A DNA stretch of 64,000 bases from Pseudomonas frederiksbergensis (GTDB taxonomy: Bacteria > Pseudomonadota > Gammaproteobacteria > Pseudomonadales > Pseudomonadaceae). The position numbers and the translations under genes are program-made. The number at the start of each line of letters is the position of its first letter. Position 1 is the stretch's first letter. The notes under the pieces were generated by a model. It was not told where the DNA came from, searched no databases, and was given only the letters and a program-made list of their open reading frames with translations. Shown here in pieces: positions 19,530 to 29,080 of the stretch. The stretch covers positions 307,070 through 371,069 of the forward strand of contig NZ_CP017887.1 of NCBI RefSeq assembly GCF_001874645.1, in the 5' to 3' direction.

Positions 19530-19624
19530 GTCCTGCCTCGTATTTGTATTTGTTTGACCCAGTTGGATCCGGGTAGTTATTGCCGCCGCAAGACACCTGG
19601 CCGGCCCCGGCGATGCGCAGGTAG

Positions 19625-20842
19625 TCAGCTCATTGCGTCGTCCACCAGCTCAATCCAGTGCCGCACCGGGGTGCGCCCAGCACCGTCGAGATGGGCCTGG
19701 CAGCCGATGTTGGCGGTAACAATTACATCTGGCTGCCCGCTTTCCAGAGCATTAAGTTTGTTGTCACGCAACTGCCGCGACAGCTCCGGCTGGGTCAGCG
19801 AATAGCTGCCGGCCGAACCACAGCAGAGATGGCTGTCGGCCACCGAAGTAAGCTGAAAACCGAGGTCAACGAGCATCGCCTCGACTGCGCTACCGAGTTG
19901 TTGGGCATGTTGCAGGGTGCAGGGGCAGTGGAAGGCCAGGCGTTGGTTGGCACGAATGCCGAGACGCTCCAGCGGTTCGCCGCGTAGCACTTCCACTAGG
20001 TCCTTAGCTAGGTCACTCACCCGCTGCGCCTTAGCCGTATAGAGCGGATCGCGAACCAGCATTCGAGCGTAATCTTTGATGAACGCACCACAGCCACTGG
20101 CGGTCTGCACGATGGCTTCGGCACCCTGCTCGATAGCAGGCCACCAGGCATCGATATTCCGCCGGGCCCGCTGCAAGCCCTGTTCCTGGGCGTTAAGATG
20201 GTAGTCTAGAGCTCCACAGCAGCCGGCCTCGCGCACGGGCTGAACACTGATACCGAGACAATCAAGCACCCGCGCCGCCGCCGCATTGGTATTGGGCGAT
20301 AGCCCCGGCTGGACACAACCCTCAAGCATCAAAACACGCCGACTGTAAAGCTGCGGTGGGCGGGGCTTGGCGACACGCACTTGACGCGGCAGCTTTTCCT
20401 GCAACCCTGCGGGCAGCAGCGGACGCAACGCCTGACCGGTGTAAGTCAGAACTCTGAATAGCGCAGGGCGCGGTACCACCTGGCGCAAGCTGGCCCGCAG
20501 CAGTCGCTCGCTGAGCGGTCGAGGCACTGCCTGCTCGACCATTGCACGGCCGATATCCAGCAGGTTGTGATAGTCCACCCCCGACGGGCAGGTGGTTTCA
20601 CAATTGCGGCAGCTCAGGCAGCGATCTAGGTGCAGCTGGGTCTTGGCTGTAACGGGGTTGCCTTCGAGCATCAATTTGATCAGGTAGATTCGTCCGCGTG
20701 GACCATCCAGCTCGTCGCCGAGAAGTTGATAGGTCGGGCAGGTGGCGTTGCAGAAGCCACAGTGCACGCAGCTGCGCAAAATGCTTTCAGCTTCTTCGCC
20801 GCGCGGCAGCGCCCTAGCCTGCTCAGTTAAATTGGTCAGCAT
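19625..20842 (-). CDS. glcF: Glycolate oxidase iron-sulfur subunit
   Basis: 405 residues. Two ferredoxin-type 4Fe-4S motifs, CVHCGFCNATCPTYQ (residues 26-40) and CLSCRNCETTCPSGV, followed by two CCG-type Cys-rich modules (AGCCGALDYHLN and LCCGSAGSYSLTQPE). It passes electrons from the FAD subunits GlcD/GlcE to the respiratory chain at the inner membrane. Its ATG follows the glcE stop with no gap, so coupling is tight. Length fits E. coli GlcF. Confidence 0.96.
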   Translation of the reverse strand: MLTNLTEQARALPRGEEAESILRSCVHCGFCNATCPTYQLLGDELDGPRGRIYLIKLMLEGNPVTAKTQLHLDRCLSCRNCETTCPSGVDYHNLLDIGRAMVEQAVPRPLSERLLRASLRQVVPRPALFRVLTYTGQALRPLLPAGLQEKLPRQVRVAKPRPPQLYSRRVLMLEGCVQPGLSPNTNAAAARVLDCLGISVQPVREAGCCGALDYHLNAQEQGLQRARRNIDAWWPAIEQGAEAIVQTASGCGAFIKDYARMLVRDPLYTAKAQRVSDLAKDLVEVLRGEPLERLGIRANQRLAFHCPCTLQHAQQLGSAVEAMLVDLGFQLTSVADSHLCCGSAGSYSLTQPELSRQLRDNKLNALESGQPDVIVTANIGCQAHLDGAGRTPVRHWIELVDDAMS

Positions 20843-21898
20843 CTAAACCTCTGCATACATGCGGCCGGGGTTAAAGATCCCCTGAGGGTCGAGCTGTGCC
20901 TTGAGCTGGCGCTGATAGCGTAGTAACGGAGCGGCCAGAGGCTGGAATGGACTATCGCAATGATCGGCCGTGAAACAGCTGGCATGCCCACCAACGGCTG
21001 CGGCCGCTGCGCGAATATCACTGGCCACAGCACTGGACTTCAGCCAGCGCTGGGCACCGCCCCAATCGATCAGTTGCTCGCCAGGCAGGTTCAGCAGGGG
21101 GCTGTTGTGGGGCAGTGATAGTCGCCACAACGGTTGCGGATCTCGGAAAAATGTCAAGTTATGTTCGTTCAGTTGCTTCCAGTAGCCTGTATCGAGGGGC
21201 TCACCGCCGAGCCGTTCGCGGGCCGCAGCCACTGAGCCCTCACCACCTTCTAGGCGTAGGTGCAGGGCCTTTCCATCGTGACTGGCAGCGCTGATCGGCA
21301 GCGGCTGCTGACCCCACTCAGCGAGTTTCGCCAAGGCATGCCCAGCGTCCAGATCTAGGCGCAGACTGAAGCTCTGACGCGGCTTGGGCAGAACCTTGAG
21401 GGAAACCTCGGTAATCACCCCCAAGCAGCCATAGCTGCCGGCCAGCAGGCGTGACAGATCGTAGCCGGCGACGTTCTTCATTACCTCGCCGCCAAAGCGC
21501 AACTGTTTGCCAAGGCCGGTGATCAACCGCGTACCGAGAACCATGTCACGCACCGCCCCAGCCCAAGGACGGCGTGGTCCAGAAAGACCCGTGGCTAGCA
21601 TGCCGCCAACGGTGGCCGTAGCGCCAAAGTGCGGTGGTTCGCAGGTAAGCATTTGCCCAGCAGCATCCAGCACCGCCTGCAGTTCTGTCAGCGGGGTACC
21701 GGTACGGGCTGTGATAACTAGTTCAGTTGGATCGTAGCTGACGATGCCGCGATGGATACGGGTATCAAGCACCTCACCGACGACCATGCGGCCGAGGAAT
21801 ATCTTGCTGTTGCCGCCCTGAATACGTAGCGGCGTTGAGTTATCGAGGGCCTGGCGGACCTGCTCCAGCAACACGGCGCTGGCATCAAAGTCGGGCAT
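20843..21898 (-). CDS. glcE: Glycolate oxidase FAD-binding subunit
   Basis: 351 residues with a PCMH/VAO-type FAD domain in the N-terminal 180 residues (LRIQGGNSKIFLGR, FGATATVGGMLATGLSGPRR). It lacks the long catalytic half of GlcD, as is usual for GlcE. The start codon overlaps the glcD stop by one base (TGATG) and the stop abuts glcF. Works with GlcD and GlcF in oxidising glycolate to glyoxylate. Confidence 0.95.
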   Translation of the reverse strand: MPDFDASAVLLEQVRQALDNSTPLRIQGGNSKIFLGRMVVGEVLDTRIHRGIVSYDPTELVITARTGTPLTELQAVLDAAGQMLTCEPPHFGATATVGGMLATGLSGPRRPWAGAVRDMVLGTRLITGLGKQLRFGGEVMKNVAGYDLSRLLAGSYGCLGVITEVSLKVLPKPRQSFSLRLDLDAGHALAKLAEWGQQPLPISAASHDGKALHLRLEGGEGSVAAARERLGGEPLDTGYWKQLNEHNLTFFRDPQPLWRLSLPHNSPLLNLPGEQLIDWGGAQRWLKSSAVASDIRAAAAAVGGHASCFTADHCDSPFQPLAAPLLRYQRQLKAQLDPQGIFNPGRMYAEV

Positions 21899-23397
21899 CA
21901 GAATCGCTCCAGCTCAGGAAAGGGTAGTCGGCCGTGATGCACGTGCATGGCACCAAATTCGGCACAACGGTGCAGGGTCGGAATATTCTTACCGGGATTG
22001 AGAAGACAGTGGGGGTCGAAGGCCGCCTTTACTGCGTGGAACAGGGTCAACTCATCGCTGTTGAACTGACTGCACATCTGGTTGATCTTCTCTAGGCCCA
22101 CGCCATGCTCGCCAGTGATGCTGCCGCCGACCTTTACACAGAGTTCGAGAATCCTACCTCCGATGGCCTCGGCGCGCCCTAGTTCGCCAGGCTGGTTGGC
22201 ATCGAATAGAATCAAAGGATGCATATTGCCGTCGCCAGCATGGAATACGTTGGCCACGCGTAGGCCATATTCGGCAGATAGCTCGGCAATCCCCTTGAGT
22301 ACCCCAGGCAATTCGCGGCGAGGGATAGTGCCATCCATACAGTAGTAGTCCGGCGAAATGCGCCCGACCGCAGGGAATGCGTTCTTGCGCCCGGCCCAGA
22401 ATTTCACCCGCTCAGCTTCGTCGCGAGCCAGACGCACCTGGCTGGCTCCGGCCTGCTGCAGTACCGCGCGCACCCGCTCACACTCGTCCTGAACGTCAGC
22501 CTCAACGCCATCTAGCTCACAGAGCAGAATGGCCTCGGCCTCCACAGGGTAGCCCGCATGGATAAAGTCTTCGGCGGCGCGGATGGCCAGGTTATCCATC
22601 ATTTCCAATCCGCCGGGTATGATGCCGGCAGCGATGATGTCGCCCACAGCGCGCCCGGCCTTTTCCACCGAGTCGAAAGAGGCCAGTAGCACCTTGGCCA
22701 CCTGGGGCTTGGGCAACAACTTGACAGTGACCTCAGTGACGATTCCAAGCATGCCCTCCGAGCCGGTGAACAGCGCCAACAAGTCAAAGCCCGGCGCATC
22801 CAGGGCATCGGAGCCGAGCGTCAGGTGCTCGCCGCTGGCCGTGAGAACCTCCAACTTGAACAGGTTATGTACGGTCAGGCCGTATTTCAGGCAGTGCACG
22901 CCGCCAGCATTCTCGGCGACGTTTCCGCCGATTGAGCAGGCTATCTGCGAAGATGGGTCAGGCGCGTAATACAGGCCATAGGGCGCGGCGGCCTGGGAAA
23001 TTGCTAGGTTACGCACGCCGGGCTGGACCCGCGCGCTTCGTCTGCCAGGGTCGATGTCGAGAATTTTGTTGAGCCGCGCCAGCACCAATAAAACGCCCTG
23101 CTCCAGCGGCAGAGCGCCACCGGACAGGCCAGTGCCGGCACCACGCGCCACCACCGGCACGCCGCGCTGATGACAAATCTGCAACAAACGCTGCACCTGT
23201 TGCAGGCACTCGGGCAGAACTACCAGTAATGGTGTGGTGCGGTAGGCAGATAGGCCATCACATTCGTAGGGATTAAGGTCTTCCTGGTTGTGCAGCACCT
23301 CCATATCGGGTATCTGCGCGTGCAACTCGGCCAATAGGGCCGGTTTGTCGACCCGAGGCAGCGGGCCGTCGACACGCTCGTCGTACAAAATGCTCAT
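21898..23397 (-). CDS. glcD: Glycolate oxidase catalytic FAD subunit
   Basis: 499 residues from ATG 23397 (MSILYDERVDGPLP); the longer frame to 23511 runs into the operator region and is rejected. FAD-binding VVARGAGTGLSGGALPLEQG and SSQIACSIGGNVAENAGG are present, as is the C-terminal GEHGVGLEK of FAD-linked oxidases in this family. First gene of the minus-strand glcDEFGBA operon, with the glcC operators 120-240 bp upstream. Confidence 0.96.
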   Translation of the reverse strand: MSILYDERVDGPLPRVDKPALLAELHAQIPDMEVLHNQEDLNPYECDGLSAYRTTPLLVVLPECLQQVQRLLQICHQRGVPVVARGAGTGLSGGALPLEQGVLLVLARLNKILDIDPGRRSARVQPGVRNLAISQAAAPYGLYYAPDPSSQIACSIGGNVAENAGGVHCLKYGLTVHNLFKLEVLTASGEHLTLGSDALDAPGFDLLALFTGSEGMLGIVTEVTVKLLPKPQVAKVLLASFDSVEKAGRAVGDIIAAGIIPGGLEMMDNLAIRAAEDFIHAGYPVEAEAILLCELDGVEADVQDECERVRAVLQQAGASQVRLARDEAERVKFWAGRKNAFPAVGRISPDYYCMDGTIPRRELPGVLKGIAELSAEYGLRVANVFHAGDGNMHPLILFDANQPGELGRAEAIGGRILELCVKVGGSITGEHGVGLEKINQMCSQFNSDELTLFHAVKAAFDPHCLLNPGKNIPTLHRCAEFGAMHVHHGRLPFPELERF

Positions 23398-23516
23398 GGC
23401 AGGCTCTTTAAAGTAAGCGTTATTCTTGTTGGGTCGGTTCCGGGCAGTGATATACCCGGACTGGTGTGCAGGCATCATTAACCCTGCAAATCCACAACGT
23501 CCAGCTAGCATGCAAT

Positions 23517-23527
23517 TGGTCCTACCA
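23517..23527. promoter_or_regulatory. Putative GlcC operator 1
   Basis: TGGTCCTACCA fits the TGGTNNNACCA palindrome bound by FadR/GntR-type FCD regulators. It lies 120 bp upstream of glcD. The assignment to GlcC is by position and motif. Confidence 0.65.
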
Positions 23528-23621
23528 GTTTTCTTAAGTGGCCATTCAGCACAACAGCGCGAAATCTCTTAGAAAACATGGATATCTGCCTAAATTGGCC
23601 GCATACAACCATCCATTCACA

Positions 23622-23638
23622 AACTGGTACGACCAGTT
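23622..23638. promoter_or_regulatory. Putative GlcC operator 2
   Basis: AACTGGTACGACCAGTT is a perfect palindrome with 7-bp arms containing the same TGGTNNNACCA core, ending 15 bp before the glcC start. A bound protein there would block or control glcC expression, suggesting autoregulation. Confidence 0.7.
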
Positions 23639-23653
23639 CGGCAGGGACCGATC

Positions 23654-24424
23654 ATGACGAATGTAGACGTACCACGACGCCAGATCAGCGACGTCGTCAC
23701 GGAAAAGATCGAACGCTTGATCGTCGATGGCGTGCTCAAGGCTGGCCAGCCACTGCCCTCGGAACGGCGCCTGTGCGAGAAGCTCGGCATTTCCCGCTCA
23801 GCCCTGCGCGAGGGGCTCAAAGCGCTACGCGGACGCGGAATTATCGAAACCGCCCAAGGCCGCGATTCACGAGTGGCCAATCTCAACAGTGTCCGCGATG
23901 CCAGCCCACTGATGCTCCTGTTCGGTTCGCAACCGCGCACCCTGTTCGATTTACTGGAAGTGCGCGCCCTACTGGAAGCGGAATCAGCTCGCCTAGCAGC
24001 ACTACGCGGCACTCCAGCGGAATTCGCTATGCTGACCCGACGCTATGAGGAAATGCTGGCCGCCCACGCACAGCCGGAGGGCTTCGAAGCTCAGGATCAT
24101 GCGCGCCTAGACCTTGCCTTCCACCTCTCGATCTGCGAAGCCTCGCACAACCCGGTGCTGCTGCACATCCTTCAGTCGCTCACCGACCTAATGCTCAGCA
24201 CGGTGTTCGCCTCGGTCAACAATCTCTACCACCGCCCACCACAGAAACGCCAGATTGATCGCCAGCACACTCGGCTCTATCACGCCATACTCGAACGGCT
24301 GCCAGAACAAGCGCAACGTGCAGCCCGCAACCATATCTACAGCATTCGCGATAACCTCAAGGAAATCGAACAAGACGAGCAACGCCTGGTGCGCATCACT
24401 ATACGCTTGGAAAGCTGGTCATAG
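23654..24424 (+). CDS. glcC: GlcC, FadR-type (GntR/FCD) regulator of glycolate genes
   Basis: 256 residues. Winged helix at about 10-75 (PSERRLCEKLGISRSALREG, LRGRGIIETAQGR) and a C-terminal FCD effector domain (LLEVRALLEAESARLAAL, DLAFHLSICEASHNPVLLHI, with metal/ligand His residues). ATG 23654 has AGGGA upstream. Divergent from glcD, the same arrangement as E. coli, where GlcC activates glc genes with glycolate or its metabolites. The two palindromes in the shared promoter region are its likely sites. Confidence 0.93.
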   Translation: MTNVDVPRRQISDVVTEKIERLIVDGVLKAGQPLPSERRLCEKLGISRSALREGLKALRGRGIIETAQGRDSRVANLNSVRDASPLMLLFGSQPRTLFDLLEVRALLEAESARLAALRGTPAEFAMLTRRYEEMLAAHAQPEGFEAQDHARLDLAFHLSICEASHNPVLLHILQSLTDLMLSTVFASVNNLYHRPPQKRQIDRQHTRLYHAILERLPEQAQRAARNHIYSIRDNLKEIEQDEQRLVRITIRLESWS

Positions 24425-24435
24425 CAGGCCATTCC

Positions 24436-24545
24436 GCGCCAGTTAGCAGGGCTGGGGCTCGAACGTATCCCCGGCGAAATCAGCATTCTCAACCTCCCTC
24501 GCCTGCTAAAAAACACGACCTAGCTACCGGCATCCTGACAATAAT
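24436..24545 (+). pseudogene. Internal scrap of an IS5-family transposase
   Basis: QLAGLGLERIPGEISILNLP and the following RLLK, broken by a frameshift before the KHDLATGIL-like part, correspond to residues about 85-135 of the intact transposase at 11211-12188 (QFSGLHLDRIPDETTILNF). No element ends nearby. Confidence 0.75.
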
Positions 24546-24719
24546 CCGTGCCGAGGGCTCTCATGGTGAGAGGACCTGATCAATTGTTGCTCGGAGGAAA
24601 GTAGGTGACAGTGCTCGCACCAAATGTGCAAGCACCGGCGTATCTTCGAACTTAATGTCGGATTGGTTCCTAACACTGAAACCTGATCGAATCGCAAGCG
24701 AAACTAGAAGGTAGGTGGG

Positions 24720-24935
24720 GCATGGTGTATGCCTTTTCTCCCCTACTGGACCGGTGACTCGGGCAGTCTGGCTGACCAGTACTGACGGGCGCGTGACCAG
24801 CGGCGGACGGTAGAACACGTCCCAGGGAATGGCGCTGAAGCTGTTGCGACAACCTTGGGTGAAGCCATCTTCAGACTTCACGCCGCTGGTGGTCGCCTCC
24901 TCCAGCGCCTGCGGCTGCTTGCCTTACCGATATAG
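24720..24935 (-). pseudogene. Scrap of a type VI secretion spike gene (vgrG)
   Basis: Minus strand reads KQPQALEEATTSG, then FTQGCRNSFSAIPWDVFYRP and PSVLVSQTARVTGPVGEK, matching the VgrG region where the gp27-like part joins the gp5-like needle domain (usual form RFSAIPxDVPFRPP..QTARVTGPxGEEI). It has an internal stop, and nothing of the rest of the gene is found. It fits with the other type VI relics at 29.7-31.9 kb. Confidence 0.65.
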
Positions 24936-25559
24936 CTGCCGTTGCTTCGGGTGTCCGACGGAGTCGGTCTGAATTTCATCCATGCCAGCCCCGCACTCGC
25001 CCACACCAACCTGCGCGGCCCCGGTTACTACCACTGCCCCCAAGGAATCCCACCATGCTGCCTCATCCGACCCTGGACACTCGGCATACTCGCGGAGGCT
25101 CTTAGCATGAGCCGACAGTCGTCAGGTAGCGCCATTATGAAACTCAACAAGCCAGCCACCTGCGCCACGATTTATTGCGACATTGCTCCGATCGTGAACA
25201 ACGCTTGGAAGATCGCAGCCATGACCGAGACGATCCTGGCATACCTTGGGCTGGTGACTGTTCTCTATTTCGATCAGTTCTAGCTGAACCTGAGATGGCT
25301 CATCGTGACGCTTTGAACTGCGCGCACTTTCGGCATGAGCGCCGACTAGGTCACGGTGGCACTGGCTTACCCGCAGCAATGGCAAGGTGAAGACACAAGT
25401 ACGCTAGGGGCCTTGATCCGTGCGCGGGGGGACCCATGCGCAGGAAACCATCGGTTTGTTTGACGCTTCCTAGCGCGCTCCGATCCACGCCACGCGGGTG
25501 GATCACATCGACCTCAACCTGCAAACCCGTTTCGGCAGTGGTTACAGCGAACAGCACTC
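24936..25559. other. No gene recognised
   Basis: About 620 bp with fragmented frames on both strands. One stretch (25140-25281, plus strand) looks protein-like for about 45 codons (NNAWKIAAMTETILAYLGLV) but has no recognisable match. Probably decayed sequence. Confidence 0.4.
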
Positions 25560-25742
25560 TCAAACCAGATGCTGCCCTTGCGGGTCCTCCGAGGTGATCC
25601 GAAACAGCTTGGACTCAGCAGGGAGCATTTCGAGTAAGCCCTTGGGGAGCCACAATGGATGAACAACATCTATTGGCTCGCCTGCGAACTGGCTGCTTAT
25701 CAGAGTGTCATGCGGCTCGATTGTCGGTAACCGCAATGCCAA
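25560..25742 (-). CDS. Short unrecognised ORF behind the winged-helix gene
   Basis: 60 codons opening at a TTG (25742), 26 bp after the stop of the winged-helix gene. No membrane helix, no known motif (contains PIDVVHPLWLPKGLLEML). It may be the remains of the missing periplasmic part of the upstream gene or a small partner protein. Weakly supported. Confidence 0.3.
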   Translation of the reverse strand: MALRLPTIEPHDTLISSQFAGEPIDVVHPLWLPKGLLEMLPAESKLFRITSEDPQGQHLV

Positions 25743-25768
25743 TGAGATGGCGCTGGGGTGGGTCTATC

Positions 25769-26272
25769 TCAGGTGCTGGCTGTTGTCATGGTGACTAATA
25801 ACCCAAGCCCAAAGCCAATTATCGAGGAAATTCCAGCAACGAGCGCTTGGGACATTTTAAACCTGGAACGCTGCTGCGGGGCTACTGGTCGATTTTCTGA
25901 GTTTACCGGCGGCATACGTGCCGCCGGTGTGTTGGTGCCGGGGACTACCTCAATAGCTACGGTTAATGTGTAACCAATCCTGGGTACTGTGCTGAGCGCA
26001 TTTTCAGGAAGGTCAAATGCCTTCATGGCAAGGCGCATCTGCCGGATTGCCTGAACCAAGCTGTTGTCGGTGACCTCAAGCCCGAAACTGCCCCACGCCT
26101 TCTCGATGATGCTCCTTTTTTTGACCACCTCTCCATTGCCATCGAGTAGGGCCTTGAAACACCTGCCGGCCACGCTTCCAATCAAAACCTTATGGCCCGC
26201 ATCACTCACGGATGTCATGTATGAGTCATTGCTGTCGAATAGAGCTTTCCCCCCGATCAAGTAGATGGTCAT
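25769..26272 (-). CDS. CadC/ToxR-type winged-helix protein with C-terminal membrane anchor
   Basis: 167 residues. An N-terminal OmpR-type winged helix (about 8-108; VVKKRSIIEKAWGSFGLEVT, then ALSTVPRIGYTL) is followed by a proline-rich linker and one membrane segment (about 142-163, VAGISSIIGFGLGLLVTM) at the very C-terminus. It has almost no periplasmic domain, so it is either a short tail-anchored regulator or a truncated ToxR homologue. Same architecture as the regulator at 3769-4572 but not closely similar. Surrounded by decayed sequence. Confidence 0.7.
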   Translation of the reverse strand: MTIYLIGGKALFDSNDSYMTSVSDAGHKVLIGSVAGRCFKALLDGNGEVVKKRSIIEKAWGSFGLEVTDNSLVQAIRQMRLAMKAFDLPENALSTVPRIGYTLTVAIEVVPGTNTPAARMPPVNSENRPVAPQQRSRFKMSQALVAGISSIIGFGLGLLVTMTTAST

Positions 26273-27150
26273 GCTGATACACCTCTGTCGAATTAATCGA
26301 CGGCCAGACTATCAACGAGGCACAGGGGTGTACATGCAAAGGCGCCCACTTTGGGCTTGAGCCGACTTTAACGCCCCACGAAGCCATACCAGTAGGGCGC
26401 AGACAGGACAAGTCGCATCAAGCCATAGCCAGACCTCGGACAATCAAATGCAGCTGGAGCACCTTCTGCCATGCGAGAGGATGACCTTCGGCGACGCTTT
26501 ACGACGGCTATACCACCTCATCACGCCGCCCTTCACTCATCCACTGCCCGGCCATTTCAACCACCTCCAGCGTAAGCCGGGTCTGGCCCCACGGCGCCAT
26601 TAACCGCTGGCAAGCCCTGACCAGTTGATACTGCGCCTCCAATAGCCCTGGCTGACCTGCAAAAAGCGCTTAGCCACCTATCTTTCCACAACCCCAAACA
26701 GCGGCTACAGTACGTCGCATTGAATTTCTTCGATCCGCGAGGCCAGTTGGGCCAGGTAAACCCCAGTGTGCAGGGCCCGAAACTGTTTGTTCAGCAATTC
26801 CGCTCCGACCAGCAGCAACACTATACCGCCGCAATCGTCGCCGCAATGCCTCGGGAGAGGTTGGCTGAGGTCTTTCGACGGCGAGGGGACGAGACCGGCA
26901 CCGAGGGTCGAAAAAGGTCAACAAAGCCCCGTGGAACTATCGGACCTGTCATTGGCGATGCGACGGCCCGATCGGTCCTGATTGTCCACCAGATAAGGCG
27001 AGTCCGCGAGAACGAAATCCACGGCCAGATCAGGCGCTGGCCGGTGCAAACTCCATTGTCGTTTAAGCCACGAGGGGCGATTAGGGGCACTTGTCCGCCA
27101 CTACGATCGACAGGCGGCCTTTTTGCGAGAACGGCTTGCGGCGTACTGGT
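26273..27150. other. Decayed region, no intact gene
   Basis: About 880 bp. Minus-strand stretches that look protein-like (26550-26680, GLLEAQYQLVRACQRLMAPW; 26700-26830, ELLNKQFRALHTGVYLAQLA) are interrupted by stops and frame changes. I cannot name the parent genes. Confidence 0.45.
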
Positions 27151-27179
27151 GGGCTGGCTGCCGCAGCCGTCGTCCTAAA

Positions 27180-28042
27180 CTCGTTCTGGCTGTTCTGCCC
27201 GGGCACTTTCTTTGGTAGTGCCTATGCGGCGGTCGTATTGTCTTTCCGCTTCGCGGCTGCTGACGGTGTCTCGCCCGCAAAGCGTGCACTCGCGCTTTCC
27301 TTCATAATGAGGGCAGCGTGCTCACTGGCGTGGTCGGCCCGCAGTTGGTCACGCACACGATGTACCTTTGGCCCACTCATATGTTTGCGGCAACCTTCCT
27401 TACGCAGGCTGCCGTTGCCGCACTCTCGGCGTTAGTGCTGCTGGATGTGTGCCTACCCACCCCCAGCGCCACACAAGTTGCGCGCGGACGCCACCCCCCT
27501 GGCGCAGATCATTCGACAATCGCGATTCATCACTGCGGTCGTGTGCGGCGCGGCCTCCTACATGCCAATGAACTTTCTCATGACGGCCGCCCCGCACGCC
27601 ATACATCTTTGCGGTCACTCGCAGCAAAGTTGCCAATTTTGGCCTGGCTTTTTTCACAGGGCGGCTTATCACGTGTTTTGGCGCGGGGCTTATCGTGGCC
27701 GCCGGCCTGGCGCTGACTGGCCTGTCAGCGACAATCAGACTTACCGGCTTTGATGTTGCCCATTTCTGGTTGACCTTGACCCTACTTGGCGTAGGATGGA
27801 ACTTCAGCTTTGTCGGCGCATCGACGCTGGTACTGCAATGCCATCGGCCTGAAGAGAAAAACAAGGTGCAACCCCTCAATGACGTCATCATCTTTGGAAC
27901 CATGGCTGCTGGCTCTTTCGCTTCGGGAGGCCTTCTAGCCGCCTATGATTGGGCAACTGTGCTGTGGGTTTCGTTAATTCCCTTGGTAATTACCGTGTGT
28001 ATGCTTGAGAGCGGAAAATTTCAGGCCGAACCACCGACGTAA
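27180..28042 (+). pseudogene. Broken MFS transporter gene
   Basis: Pieces of one MFS protein appear in successive frames: LSFRFAAADGVSPAKRALAL, then after frame changes PLAQIIRQSRFITAVVCGAA, SYMPMNFLMTAAPHAIHLCG, and finally an open 115-codon tail (LTLTLLGVGWNFSFVGASTL, GSFASGGLLAAYDWATVLWV). At least three frameshifts and an internal loss of sequence near 27625. The parent would have about 12 membrane helices; substrate unknown. Confidence 0.8.
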
Positions 28043-28193
28043 GATCGTGCCTGGGTTGCGGGCAGATCCATATAAGGTTGCTCAGACCTTGAGGACAATG
28101 TCGGGGAACATTATACTACCGCAATCTAGCTTACCGCTCGCGCAACGCGCCACTGAATATAATCTGTTATTCCCAATAAGGATCAGGCAAAAA

Positions 28194-28847
28194 ATGTTTT
28201 CTCTTGGTATCAAAATCTTGCCAATATGGATGGCTATTTCGATGTTAGGGCTTTCCGGATGCGCACCAACAAAAATAGCAATTCCGGACGATTATCCTCA
28301 GCTAAAAGCGAGCGCTGACGAACGCGATACTTTGATATACGTAAAGGAAAACGCCAACCTTGGAAACTATAATAAATTCTACGTGGCGCCTATCGTTATC
28401 GAATCTGATGGAGTTGGCAGTTCAAATTCTATAACGAAAGAAGAAGCGATCGAGATCGCTCATTATGCAGAGAACAGACTTCAACTCAGTCTTGGCGAGA
28501 AGTTGACGCTTGCCCCCCGCCCGGCTCCAGGCGTGCTGAGTATACATTTTCGAATAATCGCCCTTACGCCAACGAGCAAAGCACAGATTGTAATGATGGT
28601 CCCGCCGTTTGCGCTAGTTAATTTATTAAGCTCCAAAGGGCTGTTTCTCGGATCAATTACGTTGGCGGGGGAGGTTTTTGAGGGCATGGCTTTAGAGCCA
28701 AGCGTGGCATTCGTTGGAACACGTAGCCGGCCTGGGGCAGATGCAACCGTCGCCTTTTCTCGCTTGGCAGTCGCAGAAAAGATTATTGACCAAGCCGCTG
28801 TGCGTTTAGCGGTAGATTTGGAAAAAGCCCGCTCCCGCCGACAATAA
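28194..28847 (+). CDS. DUF3313-like lipoprotein
   Basis: 217 residues from ATG 28194 with AAGGA upstream; the longer frame from 28005 overlaps the MFS relic and is rejected. A lipobox (MLGLSGCAPT, Cys about residue 23) predicts a lipid-anchored envelope protein. The rest (YNKFYVAPIVIESDGV, then a region ending AVRLAVDLEKARSR) resembles DUF3313 lipoproteins of unknown role. AT-richer than its neighbours and apparently intact amid decayed genes, so probably a separate arrival. Confidence 0.75.
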   Translation: MFSLGIKILPIWMAISMLGLSGCAPTKIAIPDDYPQLKASADERDTLIYVKENANLGNYNKFYVAPIVIESDGVGSSNSITKEEAIEIAHYAENRLQLSLGEKLTLAPRPAPGVLSIHFRIIALTPTSKAQIVMMVPPFALVNLLSSKGLFLGSITLAGEVFEGMALEPSVAFVGTRSRPGADATVAFSRLAVAEKIIDQAAVRLAVDLEKARSRRQ

Positions 28848-29080
28848 GCAATGATCGTGTCCCAGACTGAATGGAACCCCCTGATAGCCACTTACTTGAA
28901 GGCTTCGAATCCATAGTTCAAGGCTCGCAATCAGTGGCGGGTCGTCAACAGTGGTTAAGCCGATGCCGGTTTTGCATAGAGCCCGGCCATGCTGGTCCCT
29001 CAGATCGTCAGGAAGCTCAGCCCCCCCCGAAATACACAAAATCATTGCTGATAGAACCTTGCTCACACTCGTATCCCGGG

